In this document: positions 9,564-17,666 of the stretch, one piece after another
Layout: every line of letters starts with the position of its first letter
Numbering within the stretch: position 1 is the stretch's first letter
NCBI GenBank assembly: GCA_030430495.1
Contig: JAUIKM010000010.1
Span: forward strand, 62,001 to 126,000
Length of the DNA stretch: 64,000 nt
DNA from: a bacterium
GTDB taxonomy: Bacteria > Bacteroidota > Ignavibacteria > Kapaibacteriales > UBA7675
Direction: 5' to 3'
Position numbers and translations under genes: made by a program
Notes under the pieces: model-generated
Databases searched by the model: none
Told to the model about the DNA's origin: nothing
Seen by the model: the letters and a program-made list of their open reading frames with translations, nothing else

Positions 9564-9594
9564 ACGGATTATTCAGACATTTTGGACAGAACAC

Positions 9595-9622
9595 AGCGGC
9601 GAGCCGGCAAGGGTTCGCCGCT
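9595..9622 (+). terminator. Terminator-like hairpin after the T9SS protein
   Basis: AGCGGCGAGCC pairs with GGTTCGCCGCT across a short loop, with one G-T pair, and TTTATGTTT follows. It starts 32 bases after the stop codon at 9563. Confidence 0.6.
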
Positions 9623-9820
9623 TTATGTTTAAAACCCGACAGACGAGACTTCAGACGCCGAGACCATAGTTTCCGGATGCTGCTGAAATCCGGCTCCACG
9701 CTCGGCGGCGAGCAGCAAACGGTTCACAGCTCTGTTAGTCTCACTGCTCCACGTTTAATGTCTGTTGTGTTAAGTCCGAAGTCTTTCAACTTGAAAACGC
9801 GTAGATTCGGCACCCAAAAT

Positions 9821-10012
9821 GGGTGCCCCGCCCCCGCCGACACCTCGCCAATTTTCTCGCATTTTCCAACTCCAGGGCACTCCCAACCGGCCCCTGAAAT
9901 CGCGGATTTTTTTTGCGGGTTCGCCGTCCCTTCCCACGGGACGTCCCGATGCGGCGCGGCCAAACCTCCGGACGGTTCGACGCAGACAACCTCGCCATGC
10001 AGTGGCACTTAA
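9821..10012. repeat. Dispersed non-coding repeat, copy A
   Basis: This stretch matches the region at 38784-38956 in several ordered blocks. They begin GGGTGCCCCGCCCCCGCCG, then GCATTTTCCA, CCCCTGAAATCGCGG and GATGCGGCGCGGCC followed by AACCTCCGG and GGTTCGAC. Overlapping ORFs exist on both strands (for example 9786-10016 minus), but nothing about them is protein-like. They look like translations of a GC-rich repeat. The unit is preceded by a small hairpin, CACCC-AAAAT-GGGTG, at 9811-9825. Confidence 0.55.
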
Positions 10013-10468
10013 ACAAAGAGAAAAGACTGAACGGCAGACTTTAGCCCGCAAGCGTAGCAGATTTTGTGGGTAAGCGGGAAGCCGCAGGCGCACAGTAAAC
10101 ACGGCCACTGTTCGCGACCTCCGCCTTCCGGCACCCGAGTGGCTGGACCACATGCGACGCAAGAACAGCATCGGCGGCGTTTGACCCGGCGAACAAAGCC
10201 GCCGGCACAAAGACCGAAAACGACGAGTGCGAACGCCGCACCGGAAAGCTGGAGGTTCACAACGACGGCCGCGGCGCTCCCCGGCAGCGGCGGGCCGAAC
10301 AGAAAGGTCATTGAGGAGCGGACACGACCGCAGGCGGGGCCGAAACGCTCAGGCAAAAGAATTTTTTGGATGCGGGCGCACCTGGGGCCAATACTACAAT
10401 AAGGCGGCAAACCATTCGTTCGAAAAAACGTTTAAGCAGAACATGATCGCCGTTGCCAAAGTCGAACA
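10013..10468. other. Intergenic gap, no gene seen
   Basis: Several ORFs of 60-130 codons overlap here on both strands. They are rich in Arg, Pro, Gly and Cys with no domain or plausible start context, so I read them as chance. The promoter of the MarR gene at 10469 should lie at the right end. Confidence 0.4.
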
Positions 10469-11020
10469 ATGAAATCTATTTACGAAGAACTACAGATCAG
10501 TAAACCCCTCGGATCGCCGCAGCGCGAACTGTCCGTGGCGCTGCTCCTGACAGCCGAACGCCTGCGCGACGTCATTAACCGCCTGTGCCGCCAGTTCGAC
10601 CTGACGCTGCAACAGTACAACATGCTGCGCATCCTGAAAGCGTCCTACCCCAGCGCCCTGTCATGCTCGGAGATCAACTGCCGCATGATCCAGCGCGCAC
10701 CGGACATTACACGCCTGATCGGCCGCCTGGAGAATCACGGTTATGTGGAACGCCGCAAAGATGAACGCGATCAGCGCGTGGTGCGCACCATGATACGCCG
10801 CGAAGGCATCGACCTGATTGAAGGCGTCGAGAAAAAGCTGGCCGCATTCGATTCCCTGTTCGACTGCGTCAACGAAGAAGAGCGCAGCGGCATCCTTTGT
10901 GTCCTCGGCAGCATACGCCGCGAAGCCGACCGCATGCTGGCGCGCAACGGCTGCAACGGAAGCAGCCAGAACGGCGCCAACCACAACGGCGCAAACAACG
11001 GCCTGAACGGCGCCCGCTGA
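10469..11020 (+). CDS. MarR-family transcriptional regulator
   Basis: The 183-residue protein has a MarR fold: a helical dimerisation start (LSVALLLTAERLRDVINRLC), a winged helix with QYNMLRILKAS, recognition helix RAPDITRLIGRLENHGYVERR, and the wing KDERDQRVVRTMI. MarR proteins are dimeric cytoplasmic repressors or activators that often respond to phenolics or oxidants. The C-terminus ends in an unusual low-complexity Asn/Gly tail of about 25 residues (NGSSQNGANHNGANNG), which is probably disordered. It lies 107 bases upstream of the phosphofructokinase-like gene, which has its own promoter-like element, so regulation of that gene is possible but unproven. Confidence 0.85.
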   Translation: MKSIYEELQISKPLGSPQRELSVALLLTAERLRDVINRLCRQFDLTLQQYNMLRILKASYPSALSCSEINCRMIQRAPDITRLIGRLENHGYVERRKDERDQRVVRTMIRREGIDLIEGVEKKLAAFDSLFDCVNEEERSGILCVLGSIRREADRMLARNGCNGSSQNGANHNGANNGLNGAR

Positions 11021-11039
11021 ACCCCTCCCGCAATTTTTG

Positions 11040-11047
11040 TAGATTTG
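11040..11047 (+). promoter_or_regulatory. Putative -7 element TAGATTTG before the phosphofructokinase-like gene
   Basis: TTTTTGTAGATTTG is an exact match to TAnnTTTG, 80 bases before ATG 11128 and just after the MarR stop codon. It suggests the kinase-like gene has its own promoter. Confidence 0.5.
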
Positions 11048-11127
11048 CGTCCGGCCAATGGTGCGGAGCAACCCGCCAACCGGAGACCACTGACTCTCAC
11101 ACGACCGTTGAAAACGGACATCCAACG

Positions 11128-12135
11128 ATGAAATTCGGCATCCTGACGGGTGGCGGCGACAGTCCCGGCATGAACGCCTTTGTGCGCGCCGTGGTTCGCA
11201 CCGCCCTGAATACAGAACCGCAAACTTCGGTTTGGGGCGTATACGACGGCTGGAAAGGCCTCGCTGAAAACAACTACCGCAAACTCAACAAACTTTCCGT
11301 CGCCGGACTGTCCTCCACGGGCGGCACGGTGCTGGGGACCATGCGATTTCCGGAGCTGGCGCACAACAGCGAGATCCAGGAACGCATCGCGACCGACCTC
11401 CACAATCACGGCTTCGACTACATTTTTATCTGCGGCGGCAACGGCAGCCTGAAGGCCTCGGCGGTTATCGAGTCGATACTGCGCGAACGCAACCGTCGCA
11501 CGCGCATTATGTTCGCGCCCGGCTCGATCGACAACGACGTCTGCAACGTCTACGGCTCGTCGCTGGGCTTCTACAGCGCCATCGACAAAAGCCTGGAAAT
11601 GCTCGAATGGATACGGGACACAGCCTCCTCACACCGCCGCGTCTACCTGATCCGTTCGATGGGACGACAATCCTCCTACCTGGCCGCCTTTGCGGGCATC
11701 GTCACCGGAGCTGAACACGTCATCCGCCCCAACGAAGAAGTCGACTACGAGGAAATGACGGAGATGATCGCCGGGCGCAACCGCGACACGCGCATCATTA
11801 TCTCCGAGGCATTTCCGCAGTCGCTCAACGAAGTCAAACTGGAGCTGGAGCTGCGCTTCCGCGCCCGCGGCATCAAGAGCGAGATCCGCACGGTCGACAT
11901 GAGTTATTTTCAGCGCGGCGGGAAGGCGGCGGTGACGGACATTTTGCGCGCCAGCTGGCTGGGCTATCGCATGGTCAGGGACGCGTTCGAAGAAGTGTCG
12001 AGCGGGTTTTACACGGCTTTTTACACGGGCCACTCGCCCAAACCGCTGCCGCTGGATTTTGCGGCCAATGCGGACGTCACCAACCACGACGACATCCCCG
12101 AGTATCTGCTCGACTTTATGTCGGCGCTGCGCTGA
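11128..12135 (+). CDS. Divergent 6-phosphofructokinase family protein
   Basis: ATG 11128 gives 335 residues beginning MKFGILTGGGDSPGMNAFVR, the PfkA N-terminus. The family makes fructose 1,6-bisphosphate from fructose 6-phosphate in glycolysis. Conserved features are GGTVLGTMRFPEL, PGSIDNDV (catalytic Asp 135 kept), the MGR motif at 178-180 and QRGG at 262-265. Departures matter: the nucleotide motif GGDGS is GGNGS (Asn 105), the substrate motif GHxQRGG reads SYFQRGG so the sugar-contacting His is Tyr, and EGA is EAF. Gly after Asn 105 and Gly 132 in PG-SIDND resemble ATP-dependent rather than PPi-dependent enzymes. It may be a true but atypical kinase, use another phosphorylated sugar, or be regulatory. 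The hutI gene follows 40 bases later. Confidence 0.8.
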   Translation: MKFGILTGGGDSPGMNAFVRAVVRTALNTEPQTSVWGVYDGWKGLAENNYRKLNKLSVAGLSSTGGTVLGTMRFPELAHNSEIQERIATDLHNHGFDYIFICGGNGSLKASAVIESILRERNRRTRIMFAPGSIDNDVCNVYGSSLGFYSAIDKSLEMLEWIRDTASSHRRVYLIRSMGRQSSYLAAFAGIVTGAEHVIRPNEEVDYEEMTEMIAGRNRDTRIIISEAFPQSLNEVKLELELRFRARGIKSEIRTVDMSYFQRGGKAAVTDILRASWLGYRMVRDAFEEVSSGFYTAFYTGHSPKPLPLDFAANADVTNHDDIPEYLLDFMSALR

Positions 12136-12175
12136 ACAGTTTAAGACACACAATTCAATTCATCAGGTGGACGAC

Positions 12176-13438
12176 ATGCGCGCAACACGGCTCATCAGGA
12201 ACATCGGCAGTCTCGTAACGGCGGCCTCCGGCGGCAAAGCCAAAAGCGGCCGGGACATGGGCGACATCGGCGAACACAACAACGCGGCAATGCTCTTTGA
12301 CGAGAATGTCCGCTGGATAGGCCCGACGGCCGAAGCCGATCGGCAGCTTCAGAGCGGCGAGCTACAGCCGATAGAAGTCATCGACGCCGGCGGACGCACC
12401 GTTCTGCCCGGATTTGTCGACTCTCACACGCACATCGTCTTTGCCGGCGACCGCTCCGACGAGTTTGCGCGGCGCGCGCGCGGCGTCAGCTACACGGAAA
12501 TAGCCAAAGAAGGCGGCGGCATTCTGCGCACGATGCGCGCCGTGCGGCAGAGCAGCGCCGAACAGATGGCCGCCGCGGCGCTGCCGCTGGCCTGGAGCGC
12601 CGTGCGCCACGGCAGCACCACGCTGGAAATCAAAAGCGGCTACGGCCTGGACCTCCAGAGCGAGCTGAACCAGCTGCGCGCCGTGCGCATGCTGCAGAAT
12701 GAGCTGCCCATCGAAATTGTGCCGACCTTCCTGGGCGCGCACGACTTTCCCCCGGAATACCGCGAAAATCGCGATGAATACCTGCGCATTGTATGTGAGG
12801 AAATGATACCCGCGGTGGCCGCGGAGGGATTGGCCGAATACTGCGATGTCTTCACCGACGAAGGCTACTACACCACTGAACAGAGCGAGCGCGTGTTTGC
12901 CGCCGCGGCGGCGCACGGCCTGAAGGCGCGCGTGCACGCCGACGAGTTTGTGGATGTGGACGGCGCGGCGATGGCGGCGCGCACGGGATGTGTATCGGCC
13001 GATCACCTGCTGCAGATTTCCGACGCGGGCGCGGCGGCGATGCGCGAAGCGGGCGTTGTGGCAACCCTGCTGCCCGGCACGGCATATTTTCTGGCCCTGC
13101 CCTACGCGCCGGCCCGCCGACTCATCGACGACAACCTGATCGTGGCCCTGGCGACCGACTGCAATCCGGGCTCCTGCTTCAGCGAAAACATGCAGCTGAT
13201 TATCAACATGGCCTGCACGCAGATGAAAATGTCGCTGGAAGAAGCGCTCAGCGCGGCGACGATCAATGGGGCGGCGGCGCTGGAACGCGCCGGTAAAACG
13301 GGCAGCCTGGAGGTGGGCAAGCGCGCCGACTTTACGTTAGGCGGCGTAAGCTCTTATAAACAAATGATTTATCACTTCGGCGTCAATCACATCGACGAAG
13401 TGTGGGCGGGCGGCCGCCGCATCGCCGTCAACAATTGA
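12176..13438 (+). CDS. hutI: Imidazolonepropionase
   Basis: The 420-residue enzyme starts at ATG 12176, preceded by AGGTGG nine bases upstream. It hydrolyses 4-imidazolone-5-propanoate to N-formimino-L-glutamate, the third step of histidine breakdown in the cytoplasm. Amidohydrolase landmarks are present: metal motif SHTH in GFVDSHTHIVFAGDR, GGGILRTMRA, TLEIKSGYGLD, GAHDFPPEYR, metal His in RVHADEF and SADHLL, and LATDCNPGS carrying the metal-binding Asp. Length is typical. No hutH, hutU or hutG is nearby, so the rest of the pathway must be elsewhere. It is probably cotranscribed with the phosphofructokinase-like gene 40 bases upstream. Confidence 0.95.
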   Translation: MRATRLIRNIGSLVTAASGGKAKSGRDMGDIGEHNNAAMLFDENVRWIGPTAEADRQLQSGELQPIEVIDAGGRTVLPGFVDSHTHIVFAGDRSDEFARRARGVSYTEIAKEGGGILRTMRAVRQSSAEQMAAAALPLAWSAVRHGSTTLEIKSGYGLDLQSELNQLRAVRMLQNELPIEIVPTFLGAHDFPPEYRENRDEYLRIVCEEMIPAVAAEGLAEYCDVFTDEGYYTTEQSERVFAAAAAHGLKARVHADEFVDVDGAAMAARTGCVSADHLLQISDAGAAAMREAGVVATLLPGTAYFLALPYAPARRLIDDNLIVALATDCNPGSCFSENMQLIINMACTQMKMSLEEALSAATINGAAALERAGKTGSLEVGKRADFTLGGVSSYKQMIYHFGVNHIDEVWAGGRRIAVNN

Positions 13439-13445
13439 CGCTCCG

Positions 13446-14204
13446 TCAGGATTTTGACGGCTTGACGCAGACGTAGGCCGGAACGGCGATGTCGTCGCCG
13501 TCGAGGATTTTTTCGTAGACGGAAAAGCCGAGTTCGCTGGGCAGGCCGCGCCAGAAGCGCAGCGGGAACAGTCCCCAGGTGTGCACGTCGCTCTCCACCC
13601 GCAGATCTCCGCCCTCGCGGATCATGTAAACAAAACTCAACTCAAAACTCTCAGCGTCATTATTGCGACGCCAGTCCTGCTCGACGATCGTCACGTCGCA
13701 GCCGGGGCGCGGCTGCGTGTGCGTCACGCGCGTGCGCTGCTGCACAAAACTGTCGCTGCTGATTTCCACCATGAACACCATCACGCCGCCGGGGCGCAGG
13801 TGCCGCCAGGCGTTGTGCAGCACGGCGCGTACGTCCTCGCGCGTTTGCATGTACACCAATGCGTCGTTGACAAAAACGACGTCGAAGTGACGGCCCAGAT
13901 CGACGCTGCGCATGTCGCCCTGTATAAACTCGCCGGCGGGATTCAGCTCGCGGGCCTGGGCCAGCATCGGCGCGCTCAGGTCCACGCCGGTGATTGCGCC
14001 CAGCTGCGACAGATGAAAGCCGTTTTTACCGCCGCCGCAGCCCAGGTCGAGCACGCTGTTGATTTCACCCTCAACGTATTCGCGCATCCATTCACAGATC
14101 TGTTCGGTTTCGCGGCGGTAGTCCTCCACGCTGCCGAAGGTGGGCCACAGCCAGGCCAGGTCGTCGTAGAGACGCCAGCGTTCGGCGTTTTCAGTGCTGG
14201 TCAT
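13446..14204 (-). CDS. Class I SAM-dependent methyltransferase
   Basis: This is a 252-residue cytoplasmic protein. Motif I is VLDLGCGGGKNGFHL (SAM binding), followed by GVDLSAPMLAQAREL (acidic residue for the ribose), GDMRSVDLGRHFDVV and the post-motif region HLRPGGVMVFMVE. The N-terminal piece (RWRLYDDLAWLWP) and C-terminal beta strands form the usual cap. The substrate cannot be read from sequence; small-molecule methyltransferases of this type act on many acceptors. It converges with hutI, 7 bases between stops, so each must end in the other's 3' region. Confidence 0.85.
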   Translation of the reverse strand: MTSTENAERWRLYDDLAWLWPTFGSVEDYRRETEQICEWMREYVEGEINSVLDLGCGGGKNGFHLSQLGAITGVDLSAPMLAQARELNPAGEFIQGDMRSVDLGRHFDVVFVNDALVYMQTREDVRAVLHNAWRHLRPGGVMVFMVEISSDSFVQQRTRVTHTQPRPGCDVTIVEQDWRRNNDAESFELSFVYMIREGGDLRVESDVHTWGLFPLRFWRGLPSELGFSVYEKILDGDDIAVPAYVCVKPSKS

Positions 14205-14656
14205 TGCTATTCATCGCTCGTAAGTCCGCAGATTGATCGCCGCAATATACGCCGGACGCGGCGCGCCGTCCCAATTGCCGGCGCGGGCGGCAAAGGCATT
14301 CACAAAAAAATGAGACGCGGCTGTATCAAAATTGCGGCAACTGCATTCAGGTTTTGTGTTCCGCGGCGCGGGACCGCTCAACGGTTCTTTGCACCGCACG
14401 CGGGGCCAAACAAAAATGGCCTTTTCAGGAGACAAATCAGGCCGAAACCTGTCGGGAAAAAGCGCTCCAACATTTTTGCCGGGGCCTTGTACGGAACAGA
14501 ACGGCCGCAAACAAGAACCACAATCGCGGATCCCGTGTTGCTTTTTCCTGTTGCGCGGCGCGCGGACGCAGTTTTACGGCACTTTTACAGCACGGGCGTG
14601 GAAAAGATCGTATCTTGATCATTCGGCGTCGCAGGCGGAGGGACGCAATCTCACTT
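14205..14656. other. Intergenic region between divergent genes
   Basis: This 452-base stretch separates the methyltransferase (minus) from the barrel protein (plus). An ORF runs through it in frame with the barrel gene, but it has no signal-like start, so I treat it as non-coding. Near the right end is a promoter-like TATCTTGA. I see no RNA gene. Confidence 0.4.
14611..14618 (+). promoter_or_regulatory. Putative -7 element TATCTTGA
   Basis: It lies 39 bases before ATG 14657 and matches the TATnTT pattern seen before other genes here. No convincing -33 box was found. Confidence 0.4.
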
Positions 14657-15823
14657 ATGAATAACATCCGGGCATCCATAGTGCGTATTTCTTTTGCCGT
14701 CCTGACGCCGAAATTCCTTCCAGGCAAATTTTTGTTCGTCATCGCGCTGGCAGGCCTCTGGGCCGTGAGTCCGTTGACGGCACAGCAGCGCAACATGCCG
14801 CAGGCGCCGATCAAACTGGCGGCCGACACGATACGCAATGACATTCTTGCGCTGCCCGTTCTCTCCTATTCGCCCGAAGCCGGATTTGTGTTCGGAGGCG
14901 TGACGCACTTCATCCATCAGCCCGGCCCCAGCTGCAAACTTTCCAACGTCGTGGCCGGCGCGACCTATTCCACCGAAGATCAGTTTCAGTTTTTCACAAA
15001 ACCAAGCTGGTATTTTGAGGGCGGCGAGTACAGCCTGAACGGATTGCTGGATTTTCAGAAACGCACAGACAAATTTTACGGCATCGGCAACAACACAAAC
15101 GATGCGGACGAAGAGTTGTTCACGCATCGCCGCATGCGTTTTGAGGCCGAGTTCGACAAACGCGTCTGGAGTCACATGCGCGTCGGCCTGCACCTGGGTT
15201 ACGCCAAAACGCGCATGCTCGAAACCGACGCCGACGGTCTGCTGACCTCCGGCAACGTGCGTGGCAACGACGACAACGTCGACCTCGGTTTTGGCCTGAC
15301 GACCGCCTGGGACAGCCGCGACAACAGTCTCTACCCGCGCGAGGGCGTCTACTACAAAATCGGGATGGTCTTTTACGAAGACGGCCTGGCTTCCACCTTT
15401 TCCTACCGCACGCTCGACGTAGACGTACGGCACTACTACAGTCTGGACGACAACACCGTTTTTGCTTTCCGCGTGAACTACGGCGACGTGGCGGGCGAGG
15501 CGCCGTTCACGCGTCTGGCGCAACTGGGCGGCAAAAACCTGCTGCGCGGTTACTTCAAAGGCCGCTATCGCGACCGCCATCTGCTTTCGCTGCAGACGGA
15601 AATGCGTTTTAACATCTGGGGCAAATTCGGCGCGGCGCTGTTTGCGTCGGCGGGCGAGGTAGCTCCGGAACTCAGCGACTTCAAGCTGCGGCAGGTGCAC
15701 CTGGCGGCGGGCGCGGGACTGCGCTATCAACTGACCGAATCGGGCCTGAACGCACGCATCGACTTTGGCTTCGGCAGCGACGGCATCGGCGGCCCTTACG
15801 TCACCGGCATGGAAGCTTTCTGA
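14657..15823 (+). CDS. Omp85/TamA-type outer-membrane beta-barrel without POTRA domains
   Basis: ATG 14657 gives 388 residues with a signal peptide (hydrophobic FLFVIALAGLWAVSP, cleavage near TAQQ). The rest is the surface-antigen barrel: a start near LPVLSYSPEAGFVFGG, repeated amphipathic strands, AWDSRDNSLYPREGVYY and the LRGYFKGRYRD segment matching the Omp85 lid-loop RGY motif, ending in Phe (GMEAF) as barrel proteins do. No POTRA repeats fit before the barrel, unlike BamA. Such short Omp85 relatives are common in this lineage and are sometimes fused to lipases. A role in protein or lipid movement across the outer membrane is inferred from the family. Confidence 0.85.
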   Translation: MNNIRASIVRISFAVLTPKFLPGKFLFVIALAGLWAVSPLTAQQRNMPQAPIKLAADTIRNDILALPVLSYSPEAGFVFGGVTHFIHQPGPSCKLSNVVAGATYSTEDQFQFFTKPSWYFEGGEYSLNGLLDFQKRTDKFYGIGNNTNDADEELFTHRRMRFEAEFDKRVWSHMRVGLHLGYAKTRMLETDADGLLTSGNVRGNDDNVDLGFGLTTAWDSRDNSLYPREGVYYKIGMVFYEDGLASTFSYRTLDVDVRHYYSLDDNTVFAFRVNYGDVAGEAPFTRLAQLGGKNLLRGYFKGRYRDRHLLSLQTEMRFNIWGKFGAALFASAGEVAPELSDFKLRQVHLAAGAGLRYQLTESGLNARIDFGFGSDGIGGPYVTGMEAF

Positions 15824-15866
15824 TCACAGTGACGCGGCGCGGCTCCCCACCGGCCGGCGACTTTTA

Positions 15867-17609
15867 CTACTCCGGACTTCCGTACAGACATGTCTCTTCC
15901 AACTCGCGGACCTGAATCTGCGCGCGCGACGGGTGTTGTTCCCAGAAATCGCGGCGGATAAACAGGGCGCGATCCATTGTTGTATAGGGCGCATTCATCA
16001 CGAGCAGATACTCGCGCCGGAAGAGTGGATTGTCGATCAGTCCCTGACTCATCTGCGTTCTGTAGTCGAAGAGCACGGAGCGCGGCACGCAGTCCATCAA
16101 TTCCGCCATCGAGATATAACCTTCAATAAAGTCGGGCCGCTGCCGCACGACGTAATCCATGTCCGTTTTGGAATCGACCGGCCCGGTGGGATCAAACGTT
16201 CCCCGGCGCGCGATGTGCGGGTCGTTCAGCCCGAGCACGTCGATGTGGCGCGCGTCGACGACAAAGGGCAGCTCACCGCCGAAGCTGCTGGCTATCAGCG
16301 TGTTCTCGTCGCTCATCGACTGGATCCAGGTGAAAAACGGATTGGGCGGACGGTGCTGCAGGAGCGCGTCTTCCAGGACAGCTTTGCGCGTTTCATCCAG
16401 CAGCTGCGCGTTGCGCACCATCAGGTTTTTCCCGTTCATGGCCGCCACGAGAATGAACATCAGCGCGTAGCGCCCCCAGCGCAGCTTCGGCATGATCATA
16501 CAGATGCCGGCCGCCGTCGTCAGCGCCCAGAACGGCAGCAGGTGCAGCATGTGTCGCCACAGCGGAAAAGCCGAGTAGTCGTCGCCGCCGACCTTGACGA
16601 TATAAACCACGTAGAGCAGCGGCAGAACAAGCAGGAAGAGGATAAACTCAAACCCCTGCAAACGCCGCCACAAACTGCGCCCGTCCACTGCGCCTTCTTT
16701 TGTTTGTCGGCGCGTGTTCAGGTAGACGCCCATCGCGCAGACCGCAATCACAAAAACGACCGGTACGTGCGAGGTCAGCCAGCGGTACATGTAAATGCCG
16801 CCGAGCATCCAGTGGCGCAGTCCGCCGTCGGCCTTGGCGTAATACGTGTTCGGCAGGAACTCACCAAAAACGAGCAGGCGCATTAACAGGAGTGCGGCAA
16901 ACGCCGCGACGCCGCTCAGCAGTGCGGTGCGCCAGACCTTGAACATCCGAGCTTCGCCGCGGGCGCGCAGCATGTGCACGGCACTGATCAAAACGGCAAA
17001 CAGAATGCCCTCGGGCCGCAGCAACACAAGCAGCACCGCAGCCGCCGGCGCGACAATCCGCAGGCGTTCAAGTGAATCAACCAGGAGCGGGCCAAGCAGA
17101 AGCAGCGCGATTAGACACATGAAGGACAGCGACTCCATGCCGCTGCTCGCATACCACGCCAGCGGCAGGTTAAACGCACACATCGCCCCGGCCAGAATGA
17201 ACACGTCGCGGTGTATCTGCAGCGGCGAGTCCGGCCCGTCCAGAGTCCTGCGGCGCTTCATCGCGGCAGTGAGAAACATGAGAACCAGCAGAACATGCGA
17301 GGCAATCCCGATGGTTTTGGAAGCCGTCAGCATGTTGATTCCAAGCGTGGAGCAGAGCGCCATCAGGCCCATCCACAACGGCGTTGAATAACCCTCGACA
17401 ACAGCGCCGCCTTTGTTCCACATACCCATGCCGTAACCGTCGGCCAGGTGCTCCGCGTAGCGAAAGGTGATAAACGCGTCTTCGAGCGTATGCGAATAAT
17501 ACAGCACGCCCAGCAGGAGGGCGGCGGGAACCAGAATCATGCCAAACAGGCGAACTTCCCTGCGCCTGGCGTTAAAATCCGACTTGTTCACGTGCCTCCA
17601 GAATTTCAC
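15867..17609 (-). CDS. GT-C fold polytopic membrane glycosyltransferase-like protein
   Basis: The 580-residue protein has about ten to twelve predicted membrane spans in its first 410 residues and a soluble C-terminal domain. The first extracytoplasmic loop, HTLEDAFITFRYAEHLADGYG followed by VVEGYSTPLWM, is the acidic-motif arrangement of lipid-phosphate-sugar dependent GT-C enzymes. It resembles the AftB-like arabinofuranosyltransferases of mycobacteria (DDAFI-FRYA, VEGYSN-LW). It probably moves a sugar from a polyprenyl phosphate to a glycan or protein on the periplasmic side; donor and acceptor are unknown. It stops 43 bases from the 3' end of the Omp85-type gene. Its start lies 57 bases downstream of the glutaminyl cyclase stop on the same strand, so cotranscription with that operon is possible. 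Confidence 0.75.
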   Translation of the reverse strand: MKFWRHVNKSDFNARRREVRLFGMILVPAALLLGVLYYSHTLEDAFITFRYAEHLADGYGMGMWNKGGAVVEGYSTPLWMGLMALCSTLGINMLTASKTIGIASHVLLVLMFLTAAMKRRRTLDGPDSPLQIHRDVFILAGAMCAFNLPLAWYASSGMESLSFMCLIALLLLGPLLVDSLERLRIVAPAAAVLLVLLRPEGILFAVLISAVHMLRARGEARMFKVWRTALLSGVAAFAALLLMRLLVFGEFLPNTYYAKADGGLRHWMLGGIYMYRWLTSHVPVVFVIAVCAMGVYLNTRRQTKEGAVDGRSLWRRLQGFEFILFLLVLPLLYVVYIVKVGGDDYSAFPLWRHMLHLLPFWALTTAAGICMIMPKLRWGRYALMFILVAAMNGKNLMVRNAQLLDETRKAVLEDALLQHRPPNPFFTWIQSMSDENTLIASSFGGELPFVVDARHIDVLGLNDPHIARRGTFDPTGPVDSKTDMDYVVRQRPDFIEGYISMAELMDCVPRSVLFDYRTQMSQGLIDNPLFRREYLLVMNAPYTTMDRALFIRRDFWEQHPSRAQIQVRELEETCLYGSPE

Positions 17610-17666
17610 ACTGCCGCAAAACGAATCGCTCGATTCCTCAAAAACTTCACTTGAGCCGGCCGTCGA

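Noticed and set aside
9724-10410. Overlapping ORFs on both strands before the MarR gene
   Set aside because: They fall on a repeat copy and unstructured GC-rich DNA, with Arg/Pro/Gly-rich products and no start context.
14651-15730. 359-codon minus ORF inside the Omp85-type gene
   Set aside because: Antisense shadow with no motif; the plus frame has signal, barrel pattern and terminal Phe.
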